64,000 nt of DNA from a virus: positions 22,673 through 86,672 of IMG/VR virus record IMGVR_UViG_3300036884_000299. One strand, given 5' to 3'. Within the stretch, counting starts at the first letter, position 1. Each line of letters opens with the position of its first letter. Both the position numbers and the translations under genes were made by a program. The notes beneath the pieces were generated by a model, which did no database searches, was not told the DNA's origin, and was given only the letters and a program-made list of their open reading frames with translations. This document shows positions 8,383-17,131 of this stretch, in pieces.

Positions 8383-8961
8383 ATGTTATGTTCAAAAACC
8401 GACTCACAAACGTATATCTCAGCCTTTAGAAGGAAGATGGATAATTTTGCCGAAAAGGCACCAATGCGGATATCCTATGCTACTTCTCCTACAGGAGTAG
8501 AACTATTGAATGAGGATACAGATAATATATTTTCTTTTGAGTGGGACTTTTCTATACCTATAAAGACATTTATTTATGGAATAAAACAAACCCTCATAAA
8601 GGCAAAATGGTATCCTATTATTACTAGAATAGAAAGGGTAGAGGTTCCTTTAACTAAGGATGAACAAGTTCAGATGGCGATAGCTGGTACCCCTGTAGTA
8701 GAAGTACCTACAAAAAAATATGTACGAAAGGAATATTTATTTTTAATAGATAAAGTTATTTCATACAAAGATATCTTTATTGTGGAGGACTTGCAGACGC
8801 ATCAAAAATTTAGATATCATATGAAAAGAAGCTGTATTTTTTTTCTTACTGATATGCGAAAGGGAAGATTAGATTCATATACAGGGGCTGATTTTTTCTT
8901 CAAGAATAGTGAGTTAATGAATGAAATTCAAAGTAAGTCTGAGATGAATAGTGATGCGTAG
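8383..8961 (+). CDS. Hypothetical protein
   Basis: Unrecognised 192-residue protein with alternating strands and a basic central part, starting MLCSKTDSQTYISAFRRK, preceded by AAGGGG. It overlaps the next start by 8 bases. No membrane segment or clear motif seen. Confidence 0.55.
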   Translation: MLCSKTDSQTYISAFRRKMDNFAEKAPMRISYATSPTGVELLNEDTDNIFSFEWDFSIPIKTFIYGIKQTLIKAKWYPIITRIERVEVPLTKDEQVQMAIAGTPVVEVPTKKYVRKEYLFLIDKVISYKDIFIVEDLQTHQKFRYHMKRSCIFFLTDMRKGRLDSYTGADFFFKNSELMNEIQSKSEMNSDA

Positions 8962-9355
8962 AGATAAAGATGATGAGCAATGGCAAGAAGCCAAAAAAAT
9001 TGTCTTTGCTCGGGATAAGAGTTGTAGAGTAATACAAGTTCTAACAGCAGTAGAGTTCCTTATTCTACAAAAAAATGCTGGTATTATGCTTAATCGATTT
9101 GACCCAGCTCATGTATTCGGAGTAGGCTCTTACCCTAAACTTATATATGACATTAATAATATAGTAAAATTAAATAGGTATAGCCATGAATGTTTAGATA
9201 CAATGCGATGTCCTATTGATGGTAATCCTATTACAAAAGAGGAAAAAAGAGTATGGTGGGAGCGAATCATTGGCACCCAAATGTATGAATCTTTACTAAA
9301 TAAATTGAAGGAGAAAGAAGATGGAAGAATTGAAGGAAGTAGTGATAAAGATTAA
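8954..9355 (+). CDS. HNH-fold-like putative nuclease
   Basis: A 133-residue protein. The segment FDPAHVFGVGSYPKLIYD followed by NNIVKLNRYSHECLD has the spacing of a His-Asn-His metal finger (AH...N...H) without the usual zinc cysteines, as in several phage recombination endonuclease-like proteins. The ATG at 8954 overlaps the previous stop. A DNA-processing role fits its place between replication genes but is inferred. Confidence 0.5.
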   Translation: MRRDKDDEQWQEAKKIVFARDKSCRVIQVLTAVEFLILQKNAGIMLNRFDPAHVFGVGSYPKLIYDINNIVKLNRYSHECLDTMRCPIDGNPITKEEKRVWWERIIGTQMYESLLNKLKEKEDGRIEGSSDKD

Positions 9356-9467
9356 TGGAGTCCCTGTAACCCCTCAAGAGTTAGAGGAGAAGAAGAAAGA
9401 CAAGAATATTCGTCTTATCCAGGAGGACGAACAATCCTATCGTGTTCTGACTCGTATGATAGAGTAG
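9321..9467 (+). CDS. Small charged protein
   Basis: A 48-residue frame (MEELKEVVIKINGVPVTPQ...) with GAAGGAG upstream, overlapping the end of the previous gene in another frame. The reading frame ends at a TAG that runs into the next promoter. No family recognised. Confidence 0.55.
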   Translation: MEELKEVVIKINGVPVTPQELEEKKKDKNIRLIQEDEQSYRVLTRMIE

Positions 9468-9496
9468 TTGACATTTATCTAAAAATAGAATACCAT
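9468..9496 (+). promoter_or_regulatory. Promoter before the exonuclease operon
   Basis: TTGACA at 9468-9473, 17-base spacer, TACCAT at 9491-9496. The expected start of transcription falls at or next to the ATG at 9503, so the first message may be nearly leaderless. Confidence 0.5.
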
Positions 9497-9502
9497 CTTC
9501 TT

Positions 9503-9685
9503 ATGGTACTCTATAAGGATATAAATCAATTTGGGCATCTTCTCATTAAAACTAAAAATATAATTAATGCTAGACATATTATGCATATAACTTCTGATTA
9601 TCCCCTTAAATTACGATATTTTAAAATAAGTAGTAATTTTCAACGTTTTTATTCATTGTCATATAATAGGATAAAAAATGTATAA
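9503..9685 (+). CDS. Small basic protein, possible paralogue of 10844-11002
   Basis: A 60-residue basic protein without a recognisable ribosome site. Its stretch YFKISSNFQRFYSLSYNR resembles WIKVSSNHCFLSIRKN in the small gene at 10844, suggesting a duplicated small-protein family flanking the exonuclease. It overlaps the exonuclease start by 8 bases. Confidence 0.4.
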   Translation: MVLYKDINQFGHLLIKTKNIINARHIMHITSDYPLKLRYFKISSNFQRFYSLSYNRIKNV

Positions 9686-10631
9686 TAATCTTATTTTTGA
9701 TGCTGTAAATACCGGATATATTATTTTTAATAATACTCAACATGTAAAAGAAAATATATCCGAAATCATTACTTTCCAGGACAAAAGAGTTTATAGATTT
9801 TTCCTAAAAAACTTTATTGAGACAGTAGAAATATTAAAGAATAAATTTCTAGATGAAAATGGACAAATAATATTCCTTTTTGACAATTATGAGAGTAGGG
9901 ATGAACTTAATAGGCTTCTTCGCCCTTTGAAAGAAAGCGATAATAGGCGTAAAGTAAATAAGGAGTATAAATCTACTCGTATTAGACAAAAGATGGAATT
10001 CTATAATACATTAGATGTAGTGCGATATTACTACCTTATACAAACTAAAGAATATCATACTGCGCATATTCCCAATCTTGAAGCTGATGATTTAATTCCT
10101 CGTTGTTTGGAAAAATGTTTAGGTACTACTCTTTTAATTTCTAATGATTCTGATTGGTGCAGATATATGTCAGAAACTGTTCATACTCTTCCAGATTTGT
10201 ATTGGAATCCCCTTGATAGACAAGGTTTCATAGAGAAGAATGGATACGAACCATTAGAAGGAAAGATAATCTTAAATAAGATATTATGGGGGGACCAAGC
10301 AGACCATATTGATGCTGTATTCCCTGACTTAAAGCCAGAACTAAAGAAGTATATTGTAGAACACTTTGATGATGTTCAAGATTTTATGTTGAATGCTAGT
10401 AATAATATTACAACAAGTCCTTTTGTTGTTATGATAAAAGATAGAGAAGCAGATATTAGATTAGCATATCAAATGTTAGTGGCTATACCTGTGGCTGAAA
10501 ACCATTTTAACGCTATTTTCACTACAGGGAGAAACTCTTCAGCTATGTTGAAGACTATGCGTAAAAAAGTGTATGGTGAAGATCCAGATGAATTTCAATT
10601 TGGGGTTACTATGCCTCGGGTGAACCCATGA
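9678..10631 (+). CDS. 5'-3' exonuclease / flap endonuclease (T4 RNase H-like)
   Basis: A 317-residue PIN/FEN-type nuclease that would remove RNA primers and 5' flaps during replication. Visible metal-binding acidic motifs are LIFDAVNTGY at the N-terminus, FLFDNYESRDELN, the NLEADDLIPR helix, LLISNDSDWCRY and GDQADHIDAVFP (helix-hairpin region). The basic RRKVNKEYKSTR stretch corresponds to the helical arch. The length agrees with phage RNase H/exonuclease proteins. Confidence 0.85.
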   Translation: MYNNLIFDAVNTGYIIFNNTQHVKENISEIITFQDKRVYRFFLKNFIETVEILKNKFLDENGQIIFLFDNYESRDELNRLLRPLKESDNRRKVNKEYKSTRIRQKMEFYNTLDVVRYYYLIQTKEYHTAHIPNLEADDLIPRCLEKCLGTTLLISNDSDWCRYMSETVHTLPDLYWNPLDRQGFIEKNGYEPLEGKIILNKILWGDQADHIDAVFPDLKPELKKYIVEHFDDVQDFMLNASNNITTSPFVVMIKDREADIRLAYQMLVAIPVAENHFNAIFTTGRNSSAMLKTMRKKVYGEDPDEFQFGVTMPRVNP

Positions 10632-10843
10632 TACAAAAACGAACACATCGAGTAGAATATATTTCTGATAGTATATATAAAAAAATTCTTAATGCTCATG
10701 CTATAGATGAATATCATAGAGATGATGAAAATAAGTTTTATACTAGACAATTTCTAGCAACTCGTAGATTTTTTGTGTCTCAAAAGCATCTTAAAATTAT
10801 ACGGTGTTTTTGGACCGCTGCTAAAGTAATCGAGGATTATTAA
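10628..10843 (+). CDS. Small basic protein
   Basis: Unrecognised 71-residue protein rich in His, Arg and aromatic residues. It begins within the last codons of the exonuclease gene (ATGA overlap), so it is translated with it. Confidence 0.5.
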   Translation: MIQKRTHRVEYISDSIYKKILNAHAIDEYHRDDENKFYTRQFLATRRFFVSQKHLKIIRCFWTAAKVIEDY

Positions 10844-11002
10844 ATGATTGGAAAAGGATGTCTTCCTATATACTTCAAGGTATGCCCTTTTACTCCTCTA
10901 CAAAAAGCATCTGACGTTTTAAGACATTCTTATATTATAAGGTATCCCTGGATAAAAGTAAGTAGTAATCATTGTTTCCTTTCCATTAGGAAAAATATAT
11001 GA
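10844..11002 (+). CDS. Small basic protein
   Basis: A 52-residue frame (MIGKGCLPIYFKVCPF...) starting right after the previous stop with GAGG eight bases upstream and ending in an ATGA overlap with the next gene. Similar in its C-terminal half to the 60-residue protein at 9503. Confidence 0.45.
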   Translation: MIGKGCLPIYFKVCPFTPLQKASDVLRHSYIIRYPWIKVSSNHCFLSIRKNI

Positions 11003-11181
11003 AAAATAATATTTACAGAAATTTATTAGTTTTTAATACCTCTTCTAAAATGAATCATAAATGTCTAAAATTAGGTTTGTTTACATTCTCTCATATAAAT
11101 AGAAGCCCCCTCTCTGTTCATATTGGTGCTTATTATTATGAAAAGTATCCTATTTATAATAGGAACTCATATGGAAACTGA
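10999..11181 (+). CDS. Small basic protein
   Basis: Unrecognised 60-residue protein, coupled to the gene before it by an ATGA overlap. Rich in Asn, Tyr and His. It could be part of a run of small early proteins that act on host functions; this is inference from size and position only. Confidence 0.4.
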   Translation: MKNNIYRNLLVFNTSSKMNHKCLKLGLFTFSHINRSPLSVHIGAYYYEKYPIYNRNSYGN

Positions 11182-11374
11182 ATTTATTTTTGATAAGATT
11201 ATACGTAATAAAATAAAGAAGGATTATACATTAGTCCAGAATGAGAATTTAGTTTATACTAGTCTTGACATAAAACACAGAGTATGCTATGATAGTTTTG
11301 GTAAGGAAGAACTCTATATAAATACCAGAATAATCACTGAGTCACGATTCTGGAAGGATACTTCAATATGGTAA
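11171..11374 (+). CDS. Small hypothetical protein
   Basis: The ATG at 11171 follows AGGA by 6 bases, giving 67 residues starting METEFIFDKIIRNKIKK; a longer frame upstream lacks a ribosome site. It overlaps both neighbours. No family recognised. Confidence 0.45.
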   Translation: METEFIFDKIIRNKIKKDYTLVQNENLVYTSLDIKHRVCYDSFGKEELYINTRIITESRFWKDTSIW

Positions 11375-11592
11375 TATTTACTAGATTAGTAAGAGCATCA
11401 TTATTTTCTAGTACTGCTATGTGGGGGCACTTTAGTGATGAATATAGTATTCATGATTATTTTTGGGCACAGAATCATGCTAATCATAGCAGGTCATTTC
11501 CTATAAAAGTAGAACTGGCTACAGGGAAAGGTTTCAAAACTCTAAAGGACTCTCTTTGTAAAGATTCTGAGGCTGGGGGTATGGGGTATTGA
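11368..11592 (+). CDS. Small hypothetical protein
   Basis: Unrecognised 74-residue protein, rich in Ser, His and aromatic residues, overlapping the previous gene by 7 bases. Its end runs into the -35 box of the AAA/HslV promoter. Confidence 0.45.
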   Translation: MVIFTRLVRASLFSSTAMWGHFSDEYSIHDYFWAQNHANHSRSFPIKVELATGKGFKTLKDSLCKDSEAGGMGY

Positions 11593-11617
11593 CATTTTTT
11601 AAGAAGTTTAGTATACT
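11589..11617 (+). promoter_or_regulatory. Promoter of the AAA-HslV operon
   Basis: Exact TTGACA (11589-11594), 17-base spacer, TATACT (11612-11617), followed by AAAGGAAG and the ATG at 11636. One of the strongest promoters in the window. Confidence 0.85.
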
Positions 11618-11635
11618 ATAATAAAGGAAGCACAA

Positions 11636-12853
11636 ATGGCGAATAATGATCCTGGCTACTATGTATTGAATTTGTATGGCAAACTTATTCAAAAAGAATT
11701 CCCTGGTGTCACTGACTTTGGCATCGCCTTTCTGGCAGATTCCGAAGATTATGCGGAGGTAATTGAACCTATTGAAGAGGATGTGGGGGTACAACTTAAT
11801 AAAGATGGAATGTATCCTATTCGTTCGGGTGTTGAAACGGAAAGCCCCTCTATAACTATCCATGCCCATTTTGATTACAATGATAATCTTCTTGATTCCA
11901 TTATCCTTTCTGAAGTAAATCGTTGTTTTATTAAGGGGATGAAGTTTTTAAAAATAATCACTCCTTTATTTGTGGGGGACTCACATGATATTATCCTCGC
12001 TCCTAATGATATAATCAAAGATATAATTTTAGCAGCTAAACAGCTTAAAGACAATAAAATAAACACCGCTATCCATGCACCTCTGATTGATTTGCCTTTA
12101 GATATGCTTAAAAAAGATATCCTAGACTTTCTTATTAATGAGGATTTTGCCAAGTTCTGTAAGCAGTACTCTATCAAACAGAAAAGAGGATTTATTTTTT
12201 CCGGTCCCCCTGGGAATGGCAAGACCCTTTCTTTAGCTTGGTTAAAGTCCCAAGCTATACAAAATAAAATTGAATTTAGAGCGTATAAATCTGCACGAGA
12301 CTTTTTAGAGAATCAAGAGGGAGATAATCAAAATAAGCGAATCCTTGTATTCGAGGAGTTTGATACTTATGTACAAGAACGAAAACACAATGAAGATGAT
12401 GATAGGGAACAAACCAATTCTAATAATGTTTTGGGAACCCTATTACAAATCTTAGATGGCATTGAAGATGTATCTAATGCTGTTTTTATCCTTACTACGA
12501 ACTTTATCTCTACATTTGATTCTGCCTTGATGCGCCCCGGACGTATTGATAAGGTTATTACCTTTGAGCCTCCTACAGAAGAGAGTCAAAGAAAATTCTT
12601 ACAAACATATCTTTCCGAGTATACTAATCATGGGATGATTTTGATATACTTGAAAAAGAAGAATGCTGCCATCTCTTATGCTATGTTGAAGGCTATTGTA
12701 GATAATATTCGTATTCAGGAGTTCTGGCTACAGCAGGAAAAGATAGAGGATACTCATATTGGGGATGAGGCTATCATGAAAATTATTAATTCTGTACTTG
12801 ACAATGCCAATAGGGGAAAAGAAGTGAAGAATACTGAGGAGTCTATACTATGA
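11636..12853 (+). CDS. AAA+ ATPase, probable unfoldase partner of HslV
   Basis: A 405-residue protein with a roughly 170-residue N-terminal domain of unknown type and one AAA module: Walker A GPPGNGKT (about residue 190), Walker B RILVFEEFD (about 235), sensor-1 ILTTNF, and arginine finger region MRPGRIDK (about 298). The AAA sequence is nearer to the FtsH/Cdc48 style than to HslU. Its stop overlaps the start of the HslV gene (ATGA), and the polypeptide ends TEESIL; bacterial HslU ends in a hydrophobic tail (EDLSRFIL) that docks into HslV. ATP-driven unfolding for HslV is a strong inference. Confidence 0.85.
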   Translation: MANNDPGYYVLNLYGKLIQKEFPGVTDFGIAFLADSEDYAEVIEPIEEDVGVQLNKDGMYPIRSGVETESPSITIHAHFDYNDNLLDSIILSEVNRCFIKGMKFLKIITPLFVGDSHDIILAPNDIIKDIILAAKQLKDNKINTAIHAPLIDLPLDMLKKDILDFLINEDFAKFCKQYSIKQKRGFIFSGPPGNGKTLSLAWLKSQAIQNKIEFRAYKSARDFLENQEGDNQNKRILVFEEFDTYVQERKHNEDDDREQTNSNNVLGTLLQILDGIEDVSNAVFILTTNFISTFDSALMRPGRIDKVITFEPPTEESQRKFLQTYLSEYTNHGMILIYLKKKNAAISYAMLKAIVDNIRIQEFWLQQEKIEDTHIGDEAIMKIINSVLDNANRGKEVKNTEESIL

Positions 12854-13401
12854 TAAAATTACATGGAACTACAATACTAGCAGTACGCTATAATGGGCGT
12901 ACCACTATGGCTGCTGATGGACAGGCTACTGCTGGAGATATAGTGTTAAAATCTAATGTACGTAAAATCAGGAAGTTCCTTGATGGAAAAATTATAGTAG
13001 GCTTTGCTGGTAGTGTAGCTGACGCTACCTCACTATTAGATTTCTTTGAAAAGAAAATAAATACTACTAAAAACATGGAACGTGCTGCTGTAGCTTTAGC
13101 TAAAGAATGGAGGACAAATAGAATATTTGGTAAACTAGAAGCAGAATTGCTTTTAGCAGATAAGGATAATATTCTTCTTCTTTCCGGATCAGGAGATGTC
13201 ATTGAAGCTGAAAATAATAGTCTTGCTATTGGCTCTGGAGGACAATATGCTCTAGCTGCTTCAAAAGCATTAATGTATGCTTATAATGCTTTTGATATTC
13301 CAGAAAATGCTAGTCTAATTGCACGTAAATCTTTAGAAATAGCCTCTGAAATCTGTATTTATACTAATAATAATATTATTGTGGAGGAAGTAATTGGCTA
13401 A
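12850..13401 (+). CDS. hslV: HslV (ClpQ) proteasome-like threonine peptidase
   Basis: A 183-residue protein that matches HslV along its whole length. A six-residue leader MIKLHG precedes the expected catalytic Thr (T7, GTTILAV), as in HslV proteins that need propeptide removal. ADGQAT contains the conserved Asp, VRKIRKF supplies the active-site Lys at mature position 33, GFAGSVADA and LAIGSGGQYA are the other hallmark blocks, and ICIYTNNNI closes the fold. It should form a double hexamer with N-terminal Thr proteolytic sites. The gene overlaps the AAA+ gene by 4 bases. Confidence 0.95.
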   Translation: MIKLHGTTILAVRYNGRTTMAADGQATAGDIVLKSNVRKIRKFLDGKIIVGFAGSVADATSLLDFFEKKINTTKNMERAAVALAKEWRTNRIFGKLEAELLLADKDNILLLSGSGDVIEAENNSLAIGSGGQYALAASKALMYAYNAFDIPENASLIARKSLEIASEICIYTNNNIIVEEVIG

Positions 13402-13504
13402 GAAAACAGAGATTAAGTTGAATGATTGGCTTGTCATTAAATATAAAGTAAAACCAAACTGGATACAAAAAATTATACTCAATTGGTTTTATAGGAATGC
13501 ATAA
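13394..13504 (+). CDS. Very small basic protein, TTG start
   Basis: A 36-residue frame (MAKKTEIKLNDWLVIKYK... when TTG is read as Met). GGAGG lies six bases before the TTG, and the frame is linked to hslV upstream (8-base overlap) and to the SbcD-like gene downstream (TAATG). Trp-rich amphipathic C-terminal half. It could bridge translation of hslV and the nuclease gene. Confidence 0.5.
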   Translation: MAKKTEIKLNDWLVIKYKVKPNWIQKIILNWFYRNA

Positions 13505-14472
13505 TGATAGTAGCCTGGGGAGATTTGCATTGCTCAGATGCCCGGTCTTGGTCTTATAATGTATCCAAGGAAATAATAAAAACTATTATTGATAGTGAGT
13601 ATAATGTCAAGGAGAATACACTAGTATTACTAGGGGACTTGACTGAGACTGCATTCCCCTCGGGGCTCATTACTGATTTATTATTAATTTTATTCTCCAA
13701 TCTGAACTATAAAGAGGTATATGTATTAGTAGGGAACCACGATAAAAAACCAAATAAACAGGGCAAGCTTGTTTTAAGCTATAAGTTTTTACAATCTAAA
13801 TCTGTCAGTAGATTGTTCTCCCGTACTAAAATAACTGTAGTGGATGAATTACTTGAGACTACTATTGAAAATAAGAATATATTGTTTATGCCTTACCTGT
13901 TTTCAGATTCGAAAATGAAATGGGAGGACTATGAGAAGATAGATACTGATTGTGATATTCTTTTTGGGCATTTTACTGATACTTCTCTAATGGATATAAA
14001 AGAAAGAACTGTAAACATAAGTAAGATAAAGGCTAAATATATATGTTTAGGGCACCAGCATAATCCTGCTAAACATTATATTGGTTCTGTAGTTCCTAAT
14101 TCTACTTCCGAGGCTAATAAATCTAGAGCCTTCTGGGTATTTGATGAAAATAAAAAGATTATACCTTTGCCTACTCTATGCGATTACTATACAGTTAGGT
14201 TTCCTAATCCTCTGCCTGAAGTAGAAGCTAAATATCCAATCTGGACTATAGAAAATTGCGCTTCGCCCGAGATAGCTCAAGAGCAGTATGGAGATATTTA
14301 TATTCATAAAACACTATATTCTGCTGAGATAGATACTGAAGGTTTGACTGATTTAGGCGTATTAGGAAATAAGGAAGAGTTCACTAATGCTAAATTATTT
14401 GCGTTCTGGAAGAAGGATGCTCAATATGATAAATCTATACTAGATTTAGCAGAAAGTTATATGACTAATTAA
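13504..14472 (+). CDS. SbcD/Mre11-like metallophosphoesterase nuclease (gp47-like)
   Basis: A 322-residue calcineurin-type phosphoesterase with the ordered motifs WGDLHCSD, LGDLTE, VGNHD, FGHF and CLGHQHN, which bind two metal ions. In phages and bacteria this protein pairs with the SbcC/Rad50 ATPase, here at 784-2841, to process DNA ends for recombination-dependent replication. It is the last gene before the tRNA-Thr. Confidence 0.85.
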   Translation: MIVAWGDLHCSDARSWSYNVSKEIIKTIIDSEYNVKENTLVLLGDLTETAFPSGLITDLLLILFSNLNYKEVYVLVGNHDKKPNKQGKLVLSYKFLQSKSVSRLFSRTKITVVDELLETTIENKNILFMPYLFSDSKMKWEDYEKIDTDCDILFGHFTDTSLMDIKERTVNISKIKAKYICLGHQHNPAKHYIGSVVPNSTSEANKSRAFWVFDENKKIIPLPTLCDYYTVRFPNPLPEVEAKYPIWTIENCASPEIAQEQYGDIYIHKTLYSAEIDTEGLTDLGVLGNKEEFTNAKLFAFWKKDAQYDKSILDLAESYMTN

Positions 14473-14479
14473 TAGGGTA

Positions 14480-14508
14480 TTGACAATAGTGAAGTTCTAG
14501 TTTACACT
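14480..14508 (+). promoter_or_regulatory. Promoter of the tRNA-Thr
   Basis: TTGACA (14480-14485), 17 bases, TACACT (14503-14508), with the tRNA 5' end 13 bases downstream. Confidence 0.7.
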
Positions 14509-14520
14509 AATAATGTAAAT

Positions 14521-14594
14521 GCCATTTTAGCTCATCTGGTTAGAGCGCAGCACCTGTAATGCTGATGTGCCGGGTTCAAGTCCTGGAAATGGCT
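14521..14594 (+). tRNA. tRNA-Thr(UGU)
   Basis: A cloverleaf can be drawn: acceptor GCCATTT/AAATGGC, D-stem GCTC/GAGC, anticodon stem CAGCA/TGCTG, loop CCTGTAA with anticodon TGT, T-loop TTCAAGT. Position 33 is C rather than the near-universal T, and no CCA is encoded. It is the only plus-strand tRNA in the window. The isotype is read from the loop centre. Confidence 0.8.
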
Positions 14595-14625
14595 GCTGAG
14601 ATGTATAGTCATAGCGAGAATTAGA

Positions 14626-15165
14626 GTGAAATTATTAGATATTTTAAAGAAAGAGTTTACCTTCTCAACCTATAGTCCAACAGTAGGCTGGATAGAGGCT
14701 ACTCGCTGGAATGGAACTATTTTTCTTCATAATATTTTGTCTAACTTTACAGAGGTAGGAAATGAGCAACCTTATGAAACTGCTGCTCCTACTTATAATG
14801 GTGGCATTATTGTATTTGCTGTAGATGTAAATGCTCAAATAGAACAGCAGTACCCTGACGCTTCTCCTATGAAGAAGGCATTAATGGGTGCATGGGAGTC
14901 TATCACTAACAGGATAAATCAAAATTTGAAGCATCCTGAAGTGTTTGGTTATTCTATAGGTAAGCTATTCAAGGGGAAGTATAAAGCTCAAGATGGGTAT
15001 TTATATGATGAAAACTCTCTTTCAATAGAAATCATTGATATTCCTTTTGACTTAGTTTGTGTTATTGGGGCTGAGATAGCCCGTTCCTTTAAGCAACAAT
15101 CGGTATTAGTAAAAGATAATAGCAGTCATACTATTCTTTTTGTTATACCAAAGGCTGTATTATGA
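14626..15165 (+). CDS. Hypothetical protein with a shared N-terminal motif
   Basis: A 179-residue protein starting at GTG (MKLLDILKKEF). The short N-terminal MKLxDIL motif recurs in several otherwise unrelated proteins of this phage (15162, 16343, 57753). The rest is strand-rich and unrecognised. It overlaps the next gene by 4 bases. Confidence 0.55.
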   Translation: MKLLDILKKEFTFSTYSPTVGWIEATRWNGTIFLHNILSNFTEVGNEQPYETAAPTYNGGIIVFAVDVNAQIEQQYPDASPMKKALMGAWESITNRINQNLKHPEVFGYSIGKLFKGKYKAQDGYLYDENSLSIEIIDIPFDLVCVIGAEIARSFKQQSVLVKDNSSHTILFVIPKAVL

Positions 15166-16328
15166 ACATAAAAGACATTTTATCGGATTTCCACTCAATG
15201 GAGTATATAGGACCCTCAGAGTTTCCCGAGGCTACATTAATGGGGGGTTACTGGGCGCATGGAACTACAGTATATGAAGTATCCGGTAGCCATCATATCC
15301 AGTTTATTGTTGAACATCCAGATTTATTTAATCTTACTATAGATGAGATAAAATCTATATTTAATAAAAATGGAGAAGAGTTTCAAACTGCGGCTACTCG
15401 TGAAGGAAAGGCACGAGAAGAAATAATAAAACTTGTTGCTCAGGATGGCTGGATCAGGGTGCGTCATTATATTAAACCTAGAGACTATTGGTCTATTCAA
15501 TGTGATAGAGTAAAGCTTAGAAAAGAGAATTTGAGAGACTTTGTTAATTGGGCTTTAGATAAAAAAGTCATGGGATATCATGATGAGGCAATTATTTTAG
15601 GATATGAAGACGACTATAGAGATTTATATGACTTCCAGTCAGGAGGGATACAAAATTTCTTAATGGAAGAATCTAAAGTAAAAGAATCTTCTTATAGTAC
15701 TATTATTAAGCATATAGAAAATGGTACTATGTTCAGTATAGTTTCTGGTTGTAGAGGAATAAATAAGATAAATGGCTGGAACCTAGATGAGGGTAAATCT
15801 GATATTAGTAAAGAAGATGCGCTAAAACTGGATTTAGAAGCAGGAGAAAAATTAAAACTTTATCTAAAAGGAGAGGGATATGGCTATATTGAACAGGCGG
15901 CTGTATATGATAATGCCCCAGAGTTTTCATACTTTATTTTAGGTATGCCCCTAGATGAATCAATTGAACTTGGAAAAAAGTTTAATCAAAAGTCTATAAT
16001 TCATAAGAATACGAAAGTTTTTGCTATTTTTTACACTAAGGATTTTGTTGATGGTAATAAAGAATATCATATTGGGGACAAAGGTGTGTCCTTTAAACAA
16101 CGTGTAGCTAAAAATGCTTTAGGTAATTCTGTTATTACCTTTAATCCTGAAGTTTTACAATATGCCAATTCTCAACTACTTCATGCTAATAAGAATCAAC
16201 GTAAACCTTTTGCTTTCATTGCTGAACATAAAATTAAATGGTATGAGTATCATATATTAGAGCGCTGGAATGGATTACAAGCATATAAGGAAGGAAGACC
16301 TACAAAATACTGGGTAAGAATTAGATAA
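15162..16328 (+). CDS. Hypothetical protein, GYW/GSHH paralogous family (long member)
   Basis: A 388-residue protein starting MNIKDILSDFHSMEYIG. Residues about 25-170 hold a domain with GGYWAHGTTVYEVSGSHH, GWIRVRHYI, WSIQCDRVKLR and MGYHDEAI blocks, shared with the proteins at 16343 and 40984. The C-terminal half (about 210-388) is found only here and contains a basic strand-rich region. The function is unknown. The pattern of conserved His, Trp and Arg suggests a ligand-binding or enzymatic fold rather than a structural filler. Confidence 0.6.
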   Translation: MNIKDILSDFHSMEYIGPSEFPEATLMGGYWAHGTTVYEVSGSHHIQFIVEHPDLFNLTIDEIKSIFNKNGEEFQTAATREGKAREEIIKLVAQDGWIRVRHYIKPRDYWSIQCDRVKLRKENLRDFVNWALDKKVMGYHDEAIILGYEDDYRDLYDFQSGGIQNFLMEESKVKESSYSTIIKHIENGTMFSIVSGCRGINKINGWNLDEGKSDISKEDALKLDLEAGEKLKLYLKGEGYGYIEQAAVYDNAPEFSYFILGMPLDESIELGKKFNQKSIIHKNTKVFAIFYTKDFVDGNKEYHIGDKGVSFKQRVAKNALGNSVITFNPEVLQYANSQLLHANKNQRKPFAFIAEHKIKWYEYHILERWNGLQAYKEGRPTKYWVRIR

Positions 16329-16342
16329 AAACAAGGATAGAC

Positions 16343-16831
16343 ATGGACATAAATGATATTAAATCAGATTTTCATCCTATGGAGTATATAGGCACTTTAC
16401 AAGAAGGTACCCTCCAAAAAGGATATTGGGTTAAGGGCTCTAAAATATATAACATAGGTAATAATGATGGACACTTCCAATTTGTGTTGGATAATCCTTC
16501 ACTATTTGATATTGATATTTCTATTGAACCCTTATTGCCCGAACAAATAATGAAAAAATTATTCATAGAGGGGTGGTTGCGTATACGTTATTATACCATA
16601 AGCACAAATAATGGGTTTACGGGTTTTTGGTTGGTAGGGTGTGATGTAGTAGCATTAAGAAAACCAGAAATAAAAGATTTTTGTTATTGGGCTATAAAAG
16701 AAAATATAATGGAATATCATGATAAGATTACCCTGATGAGACAAACTGAAGGGGATGTAGAGATATACGATATTGATTCAGGAGGAGTCACCACTCTTTT
16801 ACAAGAAAAACGAAGTTACACTAATATATAA
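16343..16831 (+). CDS. Hypothetical protein, GYW/GSHH family (short member)
   Basis: A 162-residue paralogue of the N-terminal domain of the preceding protein: MDINDIKSDFHPMEYIG, KGYWVKGSKIY, GWLRIRYY and YHDKITLM correspond block by block. The GSHH site is changed to a GNNDGH sequence and the inserted loop is shorter. It follows 14 bases after its paralogue, indicating tandem duplication. Confidence 0.55.
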   Translation: MDINDIKSDFHPMEYIGTLQEGTLQKGYWVKGSKIYNIGNNDGHFQFVLDNPSLFDIDISIEPLLPEQIMKKLFIEGWLRIRYYTISTNNGFTGFWLVGCDVVALRKPEIKDFCYWAIKENIMEYHDKITLMRQTEGDVEIYDIDSGGVTTLLQEKRSYTNI

Positions 16832-16841
16832 GGAGATAGAA

Positions 16842-17129
16842 ATGGCAGAAGCATTAGATGTGAAATTGACTGATGAGGAACTAGAGAGTATCAGGATGAT
16901 TGTATCGAAGAAAGTCACGGCAGACTCCGCTATGAATAGAACGGAATTTCCAAAGGAAATGGAAGCTAATTTAATTTCAGCCTTTTATAAAGCTGCTGGT
17001 GAGAATCTAGCAGAGGCTAAGTATCAAGAATCAAAGTGGTGGAAATTAGTAACGGCTAAATATAATTTAGGCGATACCTCTTTGGATATGGCAAGTGGTA
17101 CTCTATCTAAGGTTGAGAAAAAGGAGTAA
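16842..17129 (+). CDS. Hypothetical helical protein
   Basis: Unrecognised 95-residue protein, starting MAEALDVKLTDEELES. This ATG has AAGGAG in the right place; an upstream frame start inside the previous gene does not. Mostly helical and charged. Confidence 0.55.
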   Translation: MAEALDVKLTDEELESIRMIVSKKVTADSAMNRTEFPKEMEANLISAFYKAAGENLAEAKYQESKWWKLVTAKYNLGDTSLDMASGTLSKVEKKE

Positions 17130-17131
17130 AT

